In this document: piece after piece, positions 33,571-41,451 of the stretch
How the letters are laid out: each line of letters opens with the position of its first letter
Numbering within the stretch: position 1 is the first letter of the stretch
Assembly (NCBI RefSeq): GCF_022398315.1
Contig: NZ_JAKEVF010000001.1
Coordinates: 786,644-850,643 of the forward strand
Origin: Shewanella sp. Isolate11
GTDB lineage: Bacteria; Pseudomonadota; Gammaproteobacteria; Enterobacterales; Shewanellaceae
Direction: 5' to 3'
DNA: 64,000 nt
The notes under the pieces: model-generated
Databases searched by the model: none
Seen by the model: the letters and a program-made list of their open reading frames with translations, nothing else
What the model was told of the DNA's origin: nothing
Made by a program: the position numbers and the translations under genes

Positions 33571-34452
33571 TTATTGTGACGTGCGCTGCTTGAAGTCGAG
33601 TCCGGGCTGATTAAACCAGTAACCATTACAAGGATGTGCTGCAGCGTCCGAACTCAGCGACCGAGAATATTTGCCACTCACCAATTCATTTGCCAGTTCA
33701 ATTGATGCGAATGAAGATGGCGAAACCCTGAAGTAATCGACCCCAAGCTGTTGCATTTCATCTAGTTGATCCCGTAGATCGATAAAACTGGCCGACTGAG
33801 TCTGAATACCATTTAAACGCAGCAAAGGTTGCGACTCCTGAGTCTGTACTAACATGCCTTTGGGATAATCGATACAAATGGTGTTGCAGCTATCTTTGCT
33901 GAGTCCTTTATGGCGGGCGGTAAAACAGCGCGCAGAATGTGCCAGCGGCATATAACCATGGCCAAACACTTCCACTTGAATATTGCTGCTGGCAAGTTCT
34001 GCCATGATTTGTTCGAGCCATAATTTCGACAGTTCGAGCGGCATCACAAAACGTTGCATTCCCCAAGAGGCTAGCTTTTTCAACACCGCACTATTGTAGT
34101 TGTTCATGCTTGGGCCACAAACAAAGGGCAAGTTGAGTGACTTAGCAATATCAACTGTGCCCAAATCGTTGGCTTCAACTATAAACTCACCATTATCGAC
34201 TTGCTGCTGTATCAAGCTAAATTCCGATTGGGCCTCGATCAGAGTCAGAGTGGATAGTACTACTTGCTTGCCGCTTTCCTTAAGCATCTGAGCTAAATTC
34301 ATGTAGTCTTTGAATTTCAATTCGCGGCGACGGCTACAGACCGTTTCTCCTAAATAAACCAGTGGAATATTGCTGTCAGCAACCTGTCGATAAAACTCGG
34401 TTACATCGGCTTTCGGCCAGCAATACTGAAGAGGGCCAAGGGCTATATTCAT
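33571..34452 (-). CDS. ubiV: O2-independent ubiquinone biosynthesis protein UbiV
   Basis: UbiV (formerly YhbV) is a U32-peptidase-like 4Fe-4S protein that forms a complex with UbiU and supplies oxygen-independent hydroxylation of the ubiquinone ring. Cluster cysteines are visible: the N-terminal GETVCSRRRELKF and the trio in HSARCFTARHKGLSKDSCNT, then IC. The length from the ATG at 34452 is 293 residues. An upstream in-frame start at 34482 would overlap ubiU and is less likely, because AAGGAAC precedes the internal ATG. It starts 20 nt after the ubiU stop, so ubiU-ubiV is one operon. Divergent ubiT nearby completes the set needed for anaerobic ubiquinone synthesis. Confidence 0.95.
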   Translation of the reverse strand: MNIALGPLQYCWPKADVTEFYRQVADSNIPLVYLGETVCSRRRELKFKDYMNLAQMLKESGKQVVLSTLTLIEAQSEFSLIQQQVDNGEFIVEANDLGTVDIAKSLNLPFVCGPSMNNYNSAVLKKLASWGMQRFVMPLELSKLWLEQIMAELASSNIQVEVFGHGYMPLAHSARCFTARHKGLSKDSCNTICIDYPKGMLVQTQESQPLLRLNGIQTQSASFIDLRDQLDEMQQLGVDYFRVSPSSFASIELANELVSGKYSRSLSSDAAAHPCNGYWFNQPGLDFKQRTSQ

Positions 34453-34472
34453 ATGGGTTCCTTCTGGATTCA

Positions 34473-35474
34473 TTATTGCCATGTTCTTTCGTAAGCACCT
34501 AAGGTGGTGACTTGTCCCTCGGACACTTTAGCTAGAGCTTGATCCCACTGAATTTGGCTGCTGTAGGCACTTGGATCTGTTAAATAGGTGTCGATGGCTT
34601 GTCGCCACACGCGAGTGACTTGCTCGACATAAGCGGGGCTGCGCTGGCGGCCTTCAATTTTTAGCGACACAATATTGGCTTTAGCCAGTTCAGGTAACAA
34701 GCTGAGGGTATTTAGGCTGGTGGGCGACTCTAATAGGTGACTCGCTTGATGTTCATCTTGCGCGAAATAGCGACCTTTACATACCACAGGGTACCCCATC
34801 TGCTCATCGGTACTCGATTGATCTATGAGTACATTGTTGAGTCTGGTTTGGCTCTTATCGCCTACTTCTTGCCAGCGAACATCTTTTGCTGGCGAACAGG
34901 AGCCGCCTGTATTGGGCGACTGACCTGTAACATAAGAGGACAGATGGCAACGTCCTTCGGCCATAATACATAGGCTGCCAAAGGCGAAAACTTCAAGATC
35001 GACTGGACTGACTTTGGCTAAGTCTCGCACCTGCTTCATCGACAATACACGAGGTAATACGGCACGTTCGATATTGAATTCACGTTTGTATAAGTTGAGT
35101 GCGCCAACATTGGTGGCACTGGCCTGAACCGATAAATGCAAGGGCAGATGAGGATAGCGGCTATGGGCGTAATCGAGTAGTGATAGGTCCGCCATGATCA
35201 GCGCATCAATCCCCGAATTGGCAGCCAAGTCGATGGCTTGATACCAACGAGATTCTTCATTGGGGCTTGGGAAAGTGTTAATGGTGAGAAAGATTTTCTT
35301 TCCCTGTTGTTTAGTGTACTCGACCGCCTGCGTTAGTTTTTTGGGCGTGAAATTCAAACCGGCGAATGAACGGGCGTTGGTATCATCCTTCAAACCTAAG
35401 TAGATCGCATCGGCTCCAGCATTGAGCGCGACTTTGAGTGATGCAAGATTACCTGCAGGACACAAGAGTTCCAT
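34473..35474 (-). CDS. ubiU: O2-independent ubiquinone biosynthesis protein UbiU
   Basis: UbiU (formerly YhbU) is a U32-peptidase-like partner of UbiV. The protein has 333 residues and opens with ELLCPAGNLASLKVALNAGA, typical of U32 proteins. Cluster-binding cysteines lie in AEGRCHLSSYVTGQSPNTGG, then SCSPA, with another at YPVVCKGRYF. IVSLKIEGRQRSPAYVEQVT is the conserved C-terminal stretch. GAGGAAA precedes the ATG. The three-gene set ubiT, ubiU and ubiV is the marker for making ubiquinone without oxygen, which suits a facultative respirer. Confidence 0.95.
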   Translation of the reverse strand: MELLCPAGNLASLKVALNAGADAIYLGLKDDTNARSFAGLNFTPKKLTQAVEYTKQQGKKIFLTINTFPSPNEESRWYQAIDLAANSGIDALIMADLSLLDYAHSRYPHLPLHLSVQASATNVGALNLYKREFNIERAVLPRVLSMKQVRDLAKVSPVDLEVFAFGSLCIMAEGRCHLSSYVTGQSPNTGGSCSPAKDVRWQEVGDKSQTRLNNVLIDQSSTDEQMGYPVVCKGRYFAQDEHQASHLLESPTSLNTLSLLPELAKANIVSLKIEGRQRSPAYVEQVTRVWRQAIDTYLTDPSAYSSQIQWDQALAKVSEGQVTTLGAYERTWQ

Positions 35475-35664
35475 TGCGATTTTTTCCTCAAAAAGTGTGC
35501 AGTGTAATGGGATTTGATAAGCAAAATATTGATGTAAAACAGGTTTGAGAATAGAAAAATAGTTAAAATGAAATATTTGTCTATTTGAGCTTATTTGTTG
35601 AGCTTATGATTGAAACCACAGGCGATTTAGCGCAATAAAATGGCCTGCTGTAGGAGAGTTATTG

Positions 35665-36177
35665 ATGCAAAAGAGTGTGCTAGCCAATGTTGCCGAAAAT
35701 GTGCTGCGTTATGGTCCCAAGGCAATGGCTAAACCGTTAGCCATAGTGCCATTTAGTGTTAAAGCACGAGTGATCGAAAAGATCCTCGATCAATTAATGG
35801 CTCAGCAGATCGCAGATGAAGAGCTTGATTTTCTTAAGCAGCGCTGGGTAAAAATTGAAATTCAAGACATGAACTTAAGTTTTGAAGTGAGCTTCGAAAA
35901 TCGGTTCAAGGTGCGTGAGCAAGGGGATGCGGAAGTGACCTTTAGTGCTCCAACCAAAGAGTTAGTATTGATCGCGGCGGCTAAAGAAGATCCTGACACA
36001 CTATTTTTCCAACGTAAATTGGCTATCGAAGGCGACACCGAGTTAGGGCTGGAAGTGAAAAACTTACTGCTGAGTATCGAATTTGATGCCATGCCTAAAG
36101 TTGTCAGACAAAGCATTGAACATCTAGCAAACTTATTATTGCAATTACAGCGTCAAGTCGATGCTAAATGGGTTTAA
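35665..36177 (+). CDS. ubiT: O2-independent ubiquinone biosynthesis accessory protein UbiT (SCP2 domain)
   Basis: UbiT (formerly YhbT) is an SCP2-domain lipid carrier, probably holding prenylphenol intermediates for the UbiUV system, in the way UbiJ does for the aerobic path. It has 170 residues. The SCP2 core is LSFEVSFENRFKVREQGDAE, then VTFSAPTKELVLIAAAKEDP and FFQRKLAIEGDTELGLEVKN. AGGAGAG lies 8-10 nt before the ATG at 35665. A TTG three bases earlier is also open but is less likely. ubiT is divergent from ubiU across 190 bp. A MITE-like element begins right at its stop codon. Confidence 0.93.
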   Translation: MQKSVLANVAENVLRYGPKAMAKPLAIVPFSVKARVIEKILDQLMAQQIADEELDFLKQRWVKIEIQDMNLSFEVSFENRFKVREQGDAEVTFSAPTKELVLIAAAKEDPDTLFFQRKLAIEGDTELGLEVKNLLLSIEFDAMPKVVRQSIEHLANLLLQLQRQVDAKWV

Positions 36178-36438
36178 TACCAATTAGTATAAGAAAAGTA
36201 CTCTACTCAAGGTGTTTTTAGCACTTCTGATAGCTGTGCTATTGAGTTTGACCGTAGAGCAACTATGCGCTTCACTTGTTGCAATCAACAGGGATGTTGT
36301 GAATGCCTTTAATGCAGGAGCAATTAAGGGCAATCAACAGGGATGTTGTGAATGCCTTTAATGCAGGAGCAATTAAAGGCCTTTCCTCATAAGCGCTAAA
36401 TTCTCGCTGAGCGGATTTATCTTTATACTGTTGGGTAT
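36177..36438. mobile_element. MITE-like element between ubiT and yjaG
   Basis: The ends form imperfect inverted repeats: ATACCAATTAGTATAA at 36177-36192 and the complement of TTATACTGTTGGGTAT at 36423-36438, which share ATACC and AGTATAA. There is no transposase inside. The left end begins on the last base of the ubiT stop codon (TAA), and the right end is 19 nt from the yjaG stop, so it fills the convergent gap. The left terminus shares ATACCAAT with the element at 5862-6043. The interior carries a tandem repeat. I infer a non-autonomous element. Mobility is not shown. Confidence 0.6.
36281..36379. repeat. Tandem duplication of a 49-bp unit
   Basis: Two adjacent, nearly identical copies occupy 36281-36329 (49 bp) and 36330-36379 (50 bp). 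The only difference is one extra A near the end of the second copy. The unit contains CAACAGGGATGTTG (a small hairpin) and GCCTTTAAT. In the second copy GCCTTTAAT pairs perfectly with ATTAAAGGC. The unit appears to be the MITE core, duplicated in situ. Confidence 0.9.
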
Positions 36439-36456
36439 TAGGACGGGACAATAGCG

Positions 36457-37056
36457 TTAATTAAGCGCTATGCCTAGATTCGATACACCCGATTGAATGA
36501 TCTCTTTGCGTAGTGATTTAACGAATTCTGCGCTGATTTTTGGATTTTCTTCGATAATCTCTAACAGTGAAGCTTGCAGGGCTTTCTCCTCTTGCATCAC
36601 CTCATGATTAAAGATGAAATCATCGAGGGCTTCTTCTTCCATTTCCTCTTCAATCGTCGCTTCTATATAGTTAGCCACTGTGCTTGAAGAGAGTTTACTG
36701 ATATTGGTGATGTCGTCTTCCACTTTGCTTTGCAAGGCGCTTAGCAGAGCGGTCAGCGCTACAGCAGCGTCCATTGCGGGATAAACGCCATAAGCATCAA
36801 ATTGACTTGGCTCTGGAGTATTAAGGTCTAAGCGTTCAAGATAAAGATCGATGTTTAGCTTCAACTTTTTGTCATACATAGATTGCCATAACAAGTTCAG
36901 CGTGGTGTCGAGTACCTGAGGGTCACCAAATTCACATACCTCACTAAATAGCTGGTAGTTGGGGTACATACGTTGGCAAAGCGCAATGGCAAATAATTTT
37001 TTCTGCTCAAGTTCGAGCGCTTTTAGTCGTTTGAAAAACCCGGGCTTATTACTCAT
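36457..37056 (-). CDS. yjaG: YjaG-family (DUF416) protein
   Basis: This is a 199-residue soluble alpha-helical protein of the DUF416 (YjaG) family, function unknown. ALCQRMYPNYQLFSEVCEFG, LDTTLNLLWQSMYDKKLKLN and PSQFDAYGVYPAMDAAVALT, then ALLSAL, are the conserved blocks. The C-terminal third is acidic (EATIEEEMEEEALDDFIFNH). Its start ATG overlaps the barA stop codon by 8 nt, so it is translationally linked to the sensor kinase above it, an arrangement not usual for yjaG in enterics. Confidence 0.87.
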   Translation of the reverse strand: MSNKPGFFKRLKALELEQKKLFAIALCQRMYPNYQLFSEVCEFGDPQVLDTTLNLLWQSMYDKKLKLNIDLYLERLDLNTPEPSQFDAYGVYPAMDAAVALTALLSALQSKVEDDITNISKLSSSTVANYIEATIEEEMEEEALDDFIFNHEVMQEEKALQASLLEIIEENPKISAEFVKSLRKEIIQSGVSNLGIALN

Positions 37057-39826
37057 CGATCACATCCATAGATAACTGGGATAGTACTTGGTTAGCTGCT
37101 GATTCTACCTTAGAAAGCTCATCAAGTAACTCTAGTATTTCCGGTTCTACATCTTCGACCTTAGCGCCTTTTTTCAAGGCTTGCTCGATTTCCCTACAAA
37201 GCCGCTGTGTCGTCGGCACGCCGCAATAACAGCTTGCGCCATGCAGCTTATGTACATGCGAGATCATCGCTTGACTGTCTAACTGATCGAGAGCCTGAGA
37301 AAGGTGATTGCGAGTTTCAGGTAAGGAGTCGAGTAACATCTGTAGCATCTCAAGTGCTAAATCCGCTTTATGATTAGCCTGAGTTAAGCACAGTTCCCAA
37401 TTAAGGGTATGCAGATCGAAGTGAGTAAACTTAGGTTTCACTTTCCAGCGGCTGATAACACCTTTAAGTGCCGCTTCATCTATGGGCTTAGGCAGATAAC
37501 CATCCATCCCCGATTTATTGATACGCTCTCGCTCTTCCGCCATCGCATGTGCCGTTACCGCAATGATAGGGGTATTGCGATTGAGTGAGTGCTCACGGAT
37601 CTGTTTGGTGGCACTAAAGCCATCTGTGCCAGGCATTTGAATATCCATAAAGATCAGATCGAAACTACGGGTTTTGGCAATTTCAACTGCGCTTTGACCT
37701 TTATCGGTTACCGTCACTTGCGTCACCAGTTCTCGCAGTAGGGTATCGATAAGTTTGAGGTTGGCAGGGTTATCATCCACAGCGAGCACACTCAATGGCT
37801 CGCGGCTGAGTAAATCATCAGTTGGTTCAATTGTCTGCGCTGCTAATGGCGCTTTATGAGGGTTTAATAGGGCTACAGCTAAAGTACGCTCACCCACAGG
37901 AGCGTGTAAGACTTTATCGACACTGGGCTGGAACATGCCTATCTTGGCAGCACTATTGTTACTGGTACACAGATAGAGTGAATAATCACTTAGCTGCTTT
38001 ATTCGGTTGAGAATGGCGTTAAGACTAGCGCTTTCGGCTAACTCTTTACAGCTGATTAAGGCGAAATTAAAGTGCTGGTGTTGGCTGAAAACCTCATCGA
38101 GTTCATCTGGATTGGTAACGCTGGTGACCCGCATCTTCCAATGTTTGAATAGCTTCTCATGCACCTGTCTCGAAAGTGGCTTGCTCTCGAATAATAAAAT
38201 CGATTTATGCTTAAGCTTGTTAATTTCTAGGGTTTGACTTATCGGATATTTACTCAGCTTTAACGGCAGGGTAAACCAGAAAGTAGAGCCTTTATTCGGG
38301 CTAGATAGACAGCCAATTTGGCCACCCATTTGATTGATTAAGCGCTTGGTGATCACCAGGCCTAAACCAGTACCGCCGAAACGGCGAGAAATCGAAGAGT
38401 CAGCTTGGCCGAAAGCTTGAAATAACTGCTTTTGATGATGTTTATCTATGCCAATACCCGTGTCGGTAATTTCACAGCGGATATTCAGTTGATCCGAGGT
38501 CTCGCTGGTGAGCATGAGTTTAAGCTGCACGCTGCCGCTATCGGTAAATTTAATGGCGTTACCTACCAAGTTTGTCAGCACTTGGCTGACGCGTAACGCA
38601 TCGCCAGACACATTGTCATCGATGTCGGGGTCGATATCGATAACCAACTCAAGTTCTTTCTCTTTAGCACTGTTGGCAAGCAGTGAAATGGTATCTTCTA
38701 TCACTTCACGCAGTGCAAATGACATATTTTCTAACACCATTTTACCGGCTTCGAGTTTCGAGAAATCTAAGATGTCGTTAATGATATCCAGCAGGTTAGT
38801 GGCACTTTTTTCGATGGTTTTGATGTAATCTTGCTGGCTGGAATGCAGTGGTGTTTTTAACAGTTGCTTGGCAAAGCCAATTACGCCATTAAGCGGCGTT
38901 CGCAATTCGTGAGACATGTTAGCCAAGAACTCTGACTTGATTCGGCTGGCTTCTAATGCACGTTTTTTCGCTAGATCCAGCTCGACGTTTTGGATCTCAA
39001 TCTGCTCTAAGGTCTCACGTAAATCTGAAGTTGCCTGATCGATATTTTGTTGCATCTCCTCGTGGTAATCCGATAAGGAGACCGCCATGGCGTTGATCCC
39101 CCGTTTCAGCAAGTCCAGCTCACCAATCAAATTACCATCGACTCGGGTGTCGAGTTTACCTTCCCTGATCTTTGCTACCACTCGCACCATCTCGGTGATG
39201 GGCTTAGTCACATTTTTTACCAGCCTGAAGGTGAACAATAAGTTTAGTTGTACCCCAATCAACACAATAATGAATGCGGCTACAGCTGCTCGGTGCTGTT
39301 CCAGTAGGGCATTTTCTTTGTTGATCAGCACAGCAATGTAACCCAAGCGAGCCGAGTTCACTTGGTTGGCGGTTGAATTATTATCATAGGGGCTGACAAT
39401 CAACTCTCGTTGACTGGAGAAAATCGGACTGCGCAGAATGATGCTGTCGCCAAACTGTTCAAGCTCGGTAGCGTTGAGTGAATCAATTGGCTTGTTATAA
39501 CGCATAAACTCATGACTTTTATAGTGATGCGAAGTCACGATAACCCGATTGTTGGTATCGAAAATAGCAATAAATTGCACCAAATTTGATTTGTTTAACT
39601 GAGCAGAGGTGATGAGTCTTTTGGTGGTTTCGAAGTTTTTGGTTTCAAGTCCAATCTCCGCGGCAATAGCCAGTGGCTCGATGATATTGCCGCCGCGTTC
39701 GATTAAGCTTTGTTCCAGCTCATAGAAGCGATTTATGGTAAAATAACTGCCAAGCAAAATACCGACCAAAATAGTAGGCGCTAACGCCAGCACAAGAACC
39801 CAAGCTCTTAAGCTGTATTTAGTCAT
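37049..39826 (-). CDS. barA: Hybrid sensor histidine kinase BarA
   Basis: BarA senses short-chain carboxylates and phosphorylates the UvrY/GacA response regulator, which turns on CsrB-type RNAs and so relieves CsrA repression. The protein is 925 residues from the ATG at 39826 (MTKYSLRAWV, matching BarA). Order of domains: N-terminal helix, periplasmic sensor with RLITSAQLNKSNLVQFIAI, second helix near residue 185, HAMP, coiled coil (LRETLEQIEIQNVELDLA), HisKA with the phosphorylated His306 in NMSHELRTPLNG, HATPase (DTGIGIDKHH, GGTGLGLVITKRLI), a degenerate receiver, a true receiver with Asp728 in DLIFMDIQMPG, and a C-terminal Hpt domain (HKLHGAS). An earlier start at 39844 (MNRTEN) is possible. 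It is divergent from rlmD, 116 bp away. Confidence 0.97.
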   Translation of the reverse strand: MTKYSLRAWVLVLALAPTILVGILLGSYFTINRFYELEQSLIERGGNIIEPLAIAAEIGLETKNFETTKRLITSAQLNKSNLVQFIAIFDTNNRVIVTSHHYKSHEFMRYNKPIDSLNATELEQFGDSIILRSPIFSSQRELIVSPYDNNSTANQVNSARLGYIAVLINKENALLEQHRAAVAAFIIVLIGVQLNLLFTFRLVKNVTKPITEMVRVVAKIREGKLDTRVDGNLIGELDLLKRGINAMAVSLSDYHEEMQQNIDQATSDLRETLEQIEIQNVELDLAKKRALEASRIKSEFLANMSHELRTPLNGVIGFAKQLLKTPLHSSQQDYIKTIEKSATNLLDIINDILDFSKLEAGKMVLENMSFALREVIEDTISLLANSAKEKELELVIDIDPDIDDNVSGDALRVSQVLTNLVGNAIKFTDSGSVQLKLMLTSETSDQLNIRCEITDTGIGIDKHHQKQLFQAFGQADSSISRRFGGTGLGLVITKRLINQMGGQIGCLSSPNKGSTFWFTLPLKLSKYPISQTLEINKLKHKSILLFESKPLSRQVHEKLFKHWKMRVTSVTNPDELDEVFSQHQHFNFALISCKELAESASLNAILNRIKQLSDYSLYLCTSNNSAAKIGMFQPSVDKVLHAPVGERTLAVALLNPHKAPLAAQTIEPTDDLLSREPLSVLAVDDNPANLKLIDTLLRELVTQVTVTDKGQSAVEIAKTRSFDLIFMDIQMPGTDGFSATKQIREHSLNRNTPIIAVTAHAMAEERERINKSGMDGYLPKPIDEAALKGVISRWKVKPKFTHFDLHTLNWELCLTQANHKADLALEMLQMLLDSLPETRNHLSQALDQLDSQAMISHVHKLHGASCYCGVPTTQRLCREIEQALKKGAKVEDVEPEILELLDELSKVESAANQVLSQLSMDVIDE

Positions 39827-39942
39827 ATTTTCGGTACGATTCATGGCGTTGGCTAAATCAGTTCTTTGGTAGATATAGGTTACCTTAGACTGCCAGACTT
39901 TGTGCAGTATTTACTAGTATTTTTATTGTTTTAGAGGCCGAA

Positions 39943-41274
39943 ATGGCACAATTTTTTAAACCTAAACCCAATAAATCAAAACAAATGGCGGCTAAGCAGC
40001 TGTTTGACGTGAGCGATATAGATCATCTCGGCGCGGGAATTGCGCACCACCAAGGTAAAATCGTTTTTATTGCTGGCGCTTTGCCTGATGAAAAAGTCAC
40101 AGCGCAGGTGGTTGAGCAGAAAAAGCGCCATGCTAAAGCTAAGCTGTTAAACATTAATACGGCCTCTAGTCATAGAGTTGAACCCGCTTGTCCCTATTAT
40201 GGACAATGTGGTGGCTGCGATCAGCAGCATTTGGATTTAACTATGCAGCGTCACTATAAGCAGAATGCTTTGGTGAATTTGGTCGATAAGATGGGCCAGA
40301 TGCAAGCCGATGAAGTGGAGCCAGCGCTAGTGGGTGAACCATGGCATTATCGACGCAAGGCTCGTCTTGCGACTCAATATGATCGTGACCAGAAAACCTT
40401 GGCTTTAGGGTTTCGCGCTCAGGCGAGCAATCAAGTTATCGATATCGAACAATGTCCGGTTTTAGCCGCTGAGTTGTCGACCTTGATCAGCCCTTTAAAA
40501 GTTTGCCTGAATCAATTGTCAGCAAGACGCAGCTTGGGCCATGTTGAGTTGATTGCCGTCGAGTCTGGCGCCTTAGTGGTGATTAGAATAACCCAAGCCT
40601 TAGATGAGTCGGACAAGCAATTGTTGAGCGAGTTCGGCCAGTCTCATAAGGTGGAGCTGGTTTTGCTTGATGAGCATGCCGAGCTTGAGCAGCTTAATGG
40701 CGAGGCAAGATTGCCATTTTATCGTTTAGATAATCAATGTCAGCTGAGTTTTTCTCCAGGGAACTTTATTCAAGTTAACGGCGAAATGAATCGCAAGATG
40801 GTGGAGCAAGCTATTAATTGGCTAGATGTTAAACCGGGCGAGCGCGTGCTGGATCTGTTTTGCGGTGTAGGCAATTTTACGATTCCATTAGCGAAAACCG
40901 GTGCCGAAGTGGTTGGCGTCGAAGGTGTGATGGCTATGGTACAGCAGGCTAAAGTCAACGCTAAGCAGAGTGGGGTTGAACAGGTAGCGTTTTATCATGC
41001 GGATTTGAGTGCCGATATCTCTAATCAAAAATGGCTTGGAAGAATTGATAAACTCTTGCTTGACCCTGCACGAGCCGGTGCCTTTGAAAGTCTACAATGG
41101 TTGAAGAAAATGAAGCCAAAATCTGTCGTATATATTTCCTGTAATCCGGTGAGTTTAGCTCGAGATTGTGCGCCATTAATCAAGCAAGGTTATCGACTGC
41201 AAAAATTGGGGCTGATTGATATGTTTCCGCAAACACATCATATCGAAGCCATGGCGCTGTTTGAATTGGATTAA
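39943..41274 (+). CDS. rlmD: 23S rRNA (uracil-1939-C5)-methyltransferase RlmD
   Basis: RlmD (RumA) uses SAM to methylate U1939 of 23S rRNA. An N-terminal TRAM domain (residues about 15-75, [22 protein letters not shown]) precedes the 4Fe-4S site [16 protein letters not shown] with a further Cys in IEQCPVL. The SAM motif is [16 protein letters not shown]. The catalytic Cys lies in [14 protein letters not shown], with the general base Glu in HIEAMALFE. It has 443 residues. GAGGCC-type spacing precedes the ATG. It stands upstream of relA in the same direction, separated by 177 bp that contain a large stem-loop. Confidence 0.94.
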   Translation: MAQFFKPKPNKSKQMAAKQLFDVSDIDHLGAGIAHHQGKIVFIAGALPDEKVTAQVVEQKKRHAKAKLLNINTASSHRVEPACPYYGQCGGCDQQHLDLTMQRHYKQNALVNLVDKMGQMQADEVEPALVGEPWHYRRKARLATQYDRDQKTLALGFRAQASNQVIDIEQCPVLAAELSTLISPLKVCLNQLSARRSLGHVELIAVESGALVVIRITQALDESDKQLLSEFGQSHKVELVLLDEHAELEQLNGEARLPFYRLDNQCQLSFSPGNFIQVNGEMNRKMVEQAINWLDVKPGERVLDLFCGVGNFTIPLAKTGAEVVGVEGVMAMVQQAKVNAKQSGVEQVAFYHADLSADISNQKWLGRIDKLLLDPARAGAFESLQWLKKMKPKSVVYISCNPVSLARDCAPLIKQGYRLQKLGLIDMFPQTHHIEAMALFELD

Positions 41275-41296
41275 TAGCCAGGAAAACGGCCACAAA

Positions 41297-41345
41297 TGAA
41301 CAATCTTTCAGCCTTTGTTAATTGACAATAAAGTCAGATTGTTCA
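41297..41345. repeat. Stem-loop in the rlmD-relA intergenic region
   Basis: A perfect 10-bp inverted repeat TGAACAATCT / AGATTGTTCA encloses 29 nt. There is no T run, so it is not an obvious terminator. It lies about 107 bp upstream of the relA start, where it could affect relA message processing or read-through from rlmD. Confidence 0.4.
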
Positions 41346-41451
41346 AGATAGTCATTTCATCAGTAATGTGGACGTGAACGTAGATAGCTATCTCGATATA
41401 AAGTGTCGGCTTAGTCAACGTGTAATGAAGTAATTTAAGGACAATCTTTAG

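Noticed and set aside
35475..35664. FNR/EtrA palindrome between ubiU and ubiT
   Set aside because: Only half-sites are present. No TTGAT-N4-ATCAA-like palindrome with a good match in both arms was found.
36281..36379. CRISPR-like repeats
   Set aside because: Only two adjacent copies with no spacers between them. It is a simple tandem duplication.
38508..38828. 106-residue plus-strand frame within barA
   Set aside because: Ser/Leu-rich antisense shadow of the histidine kinase core.
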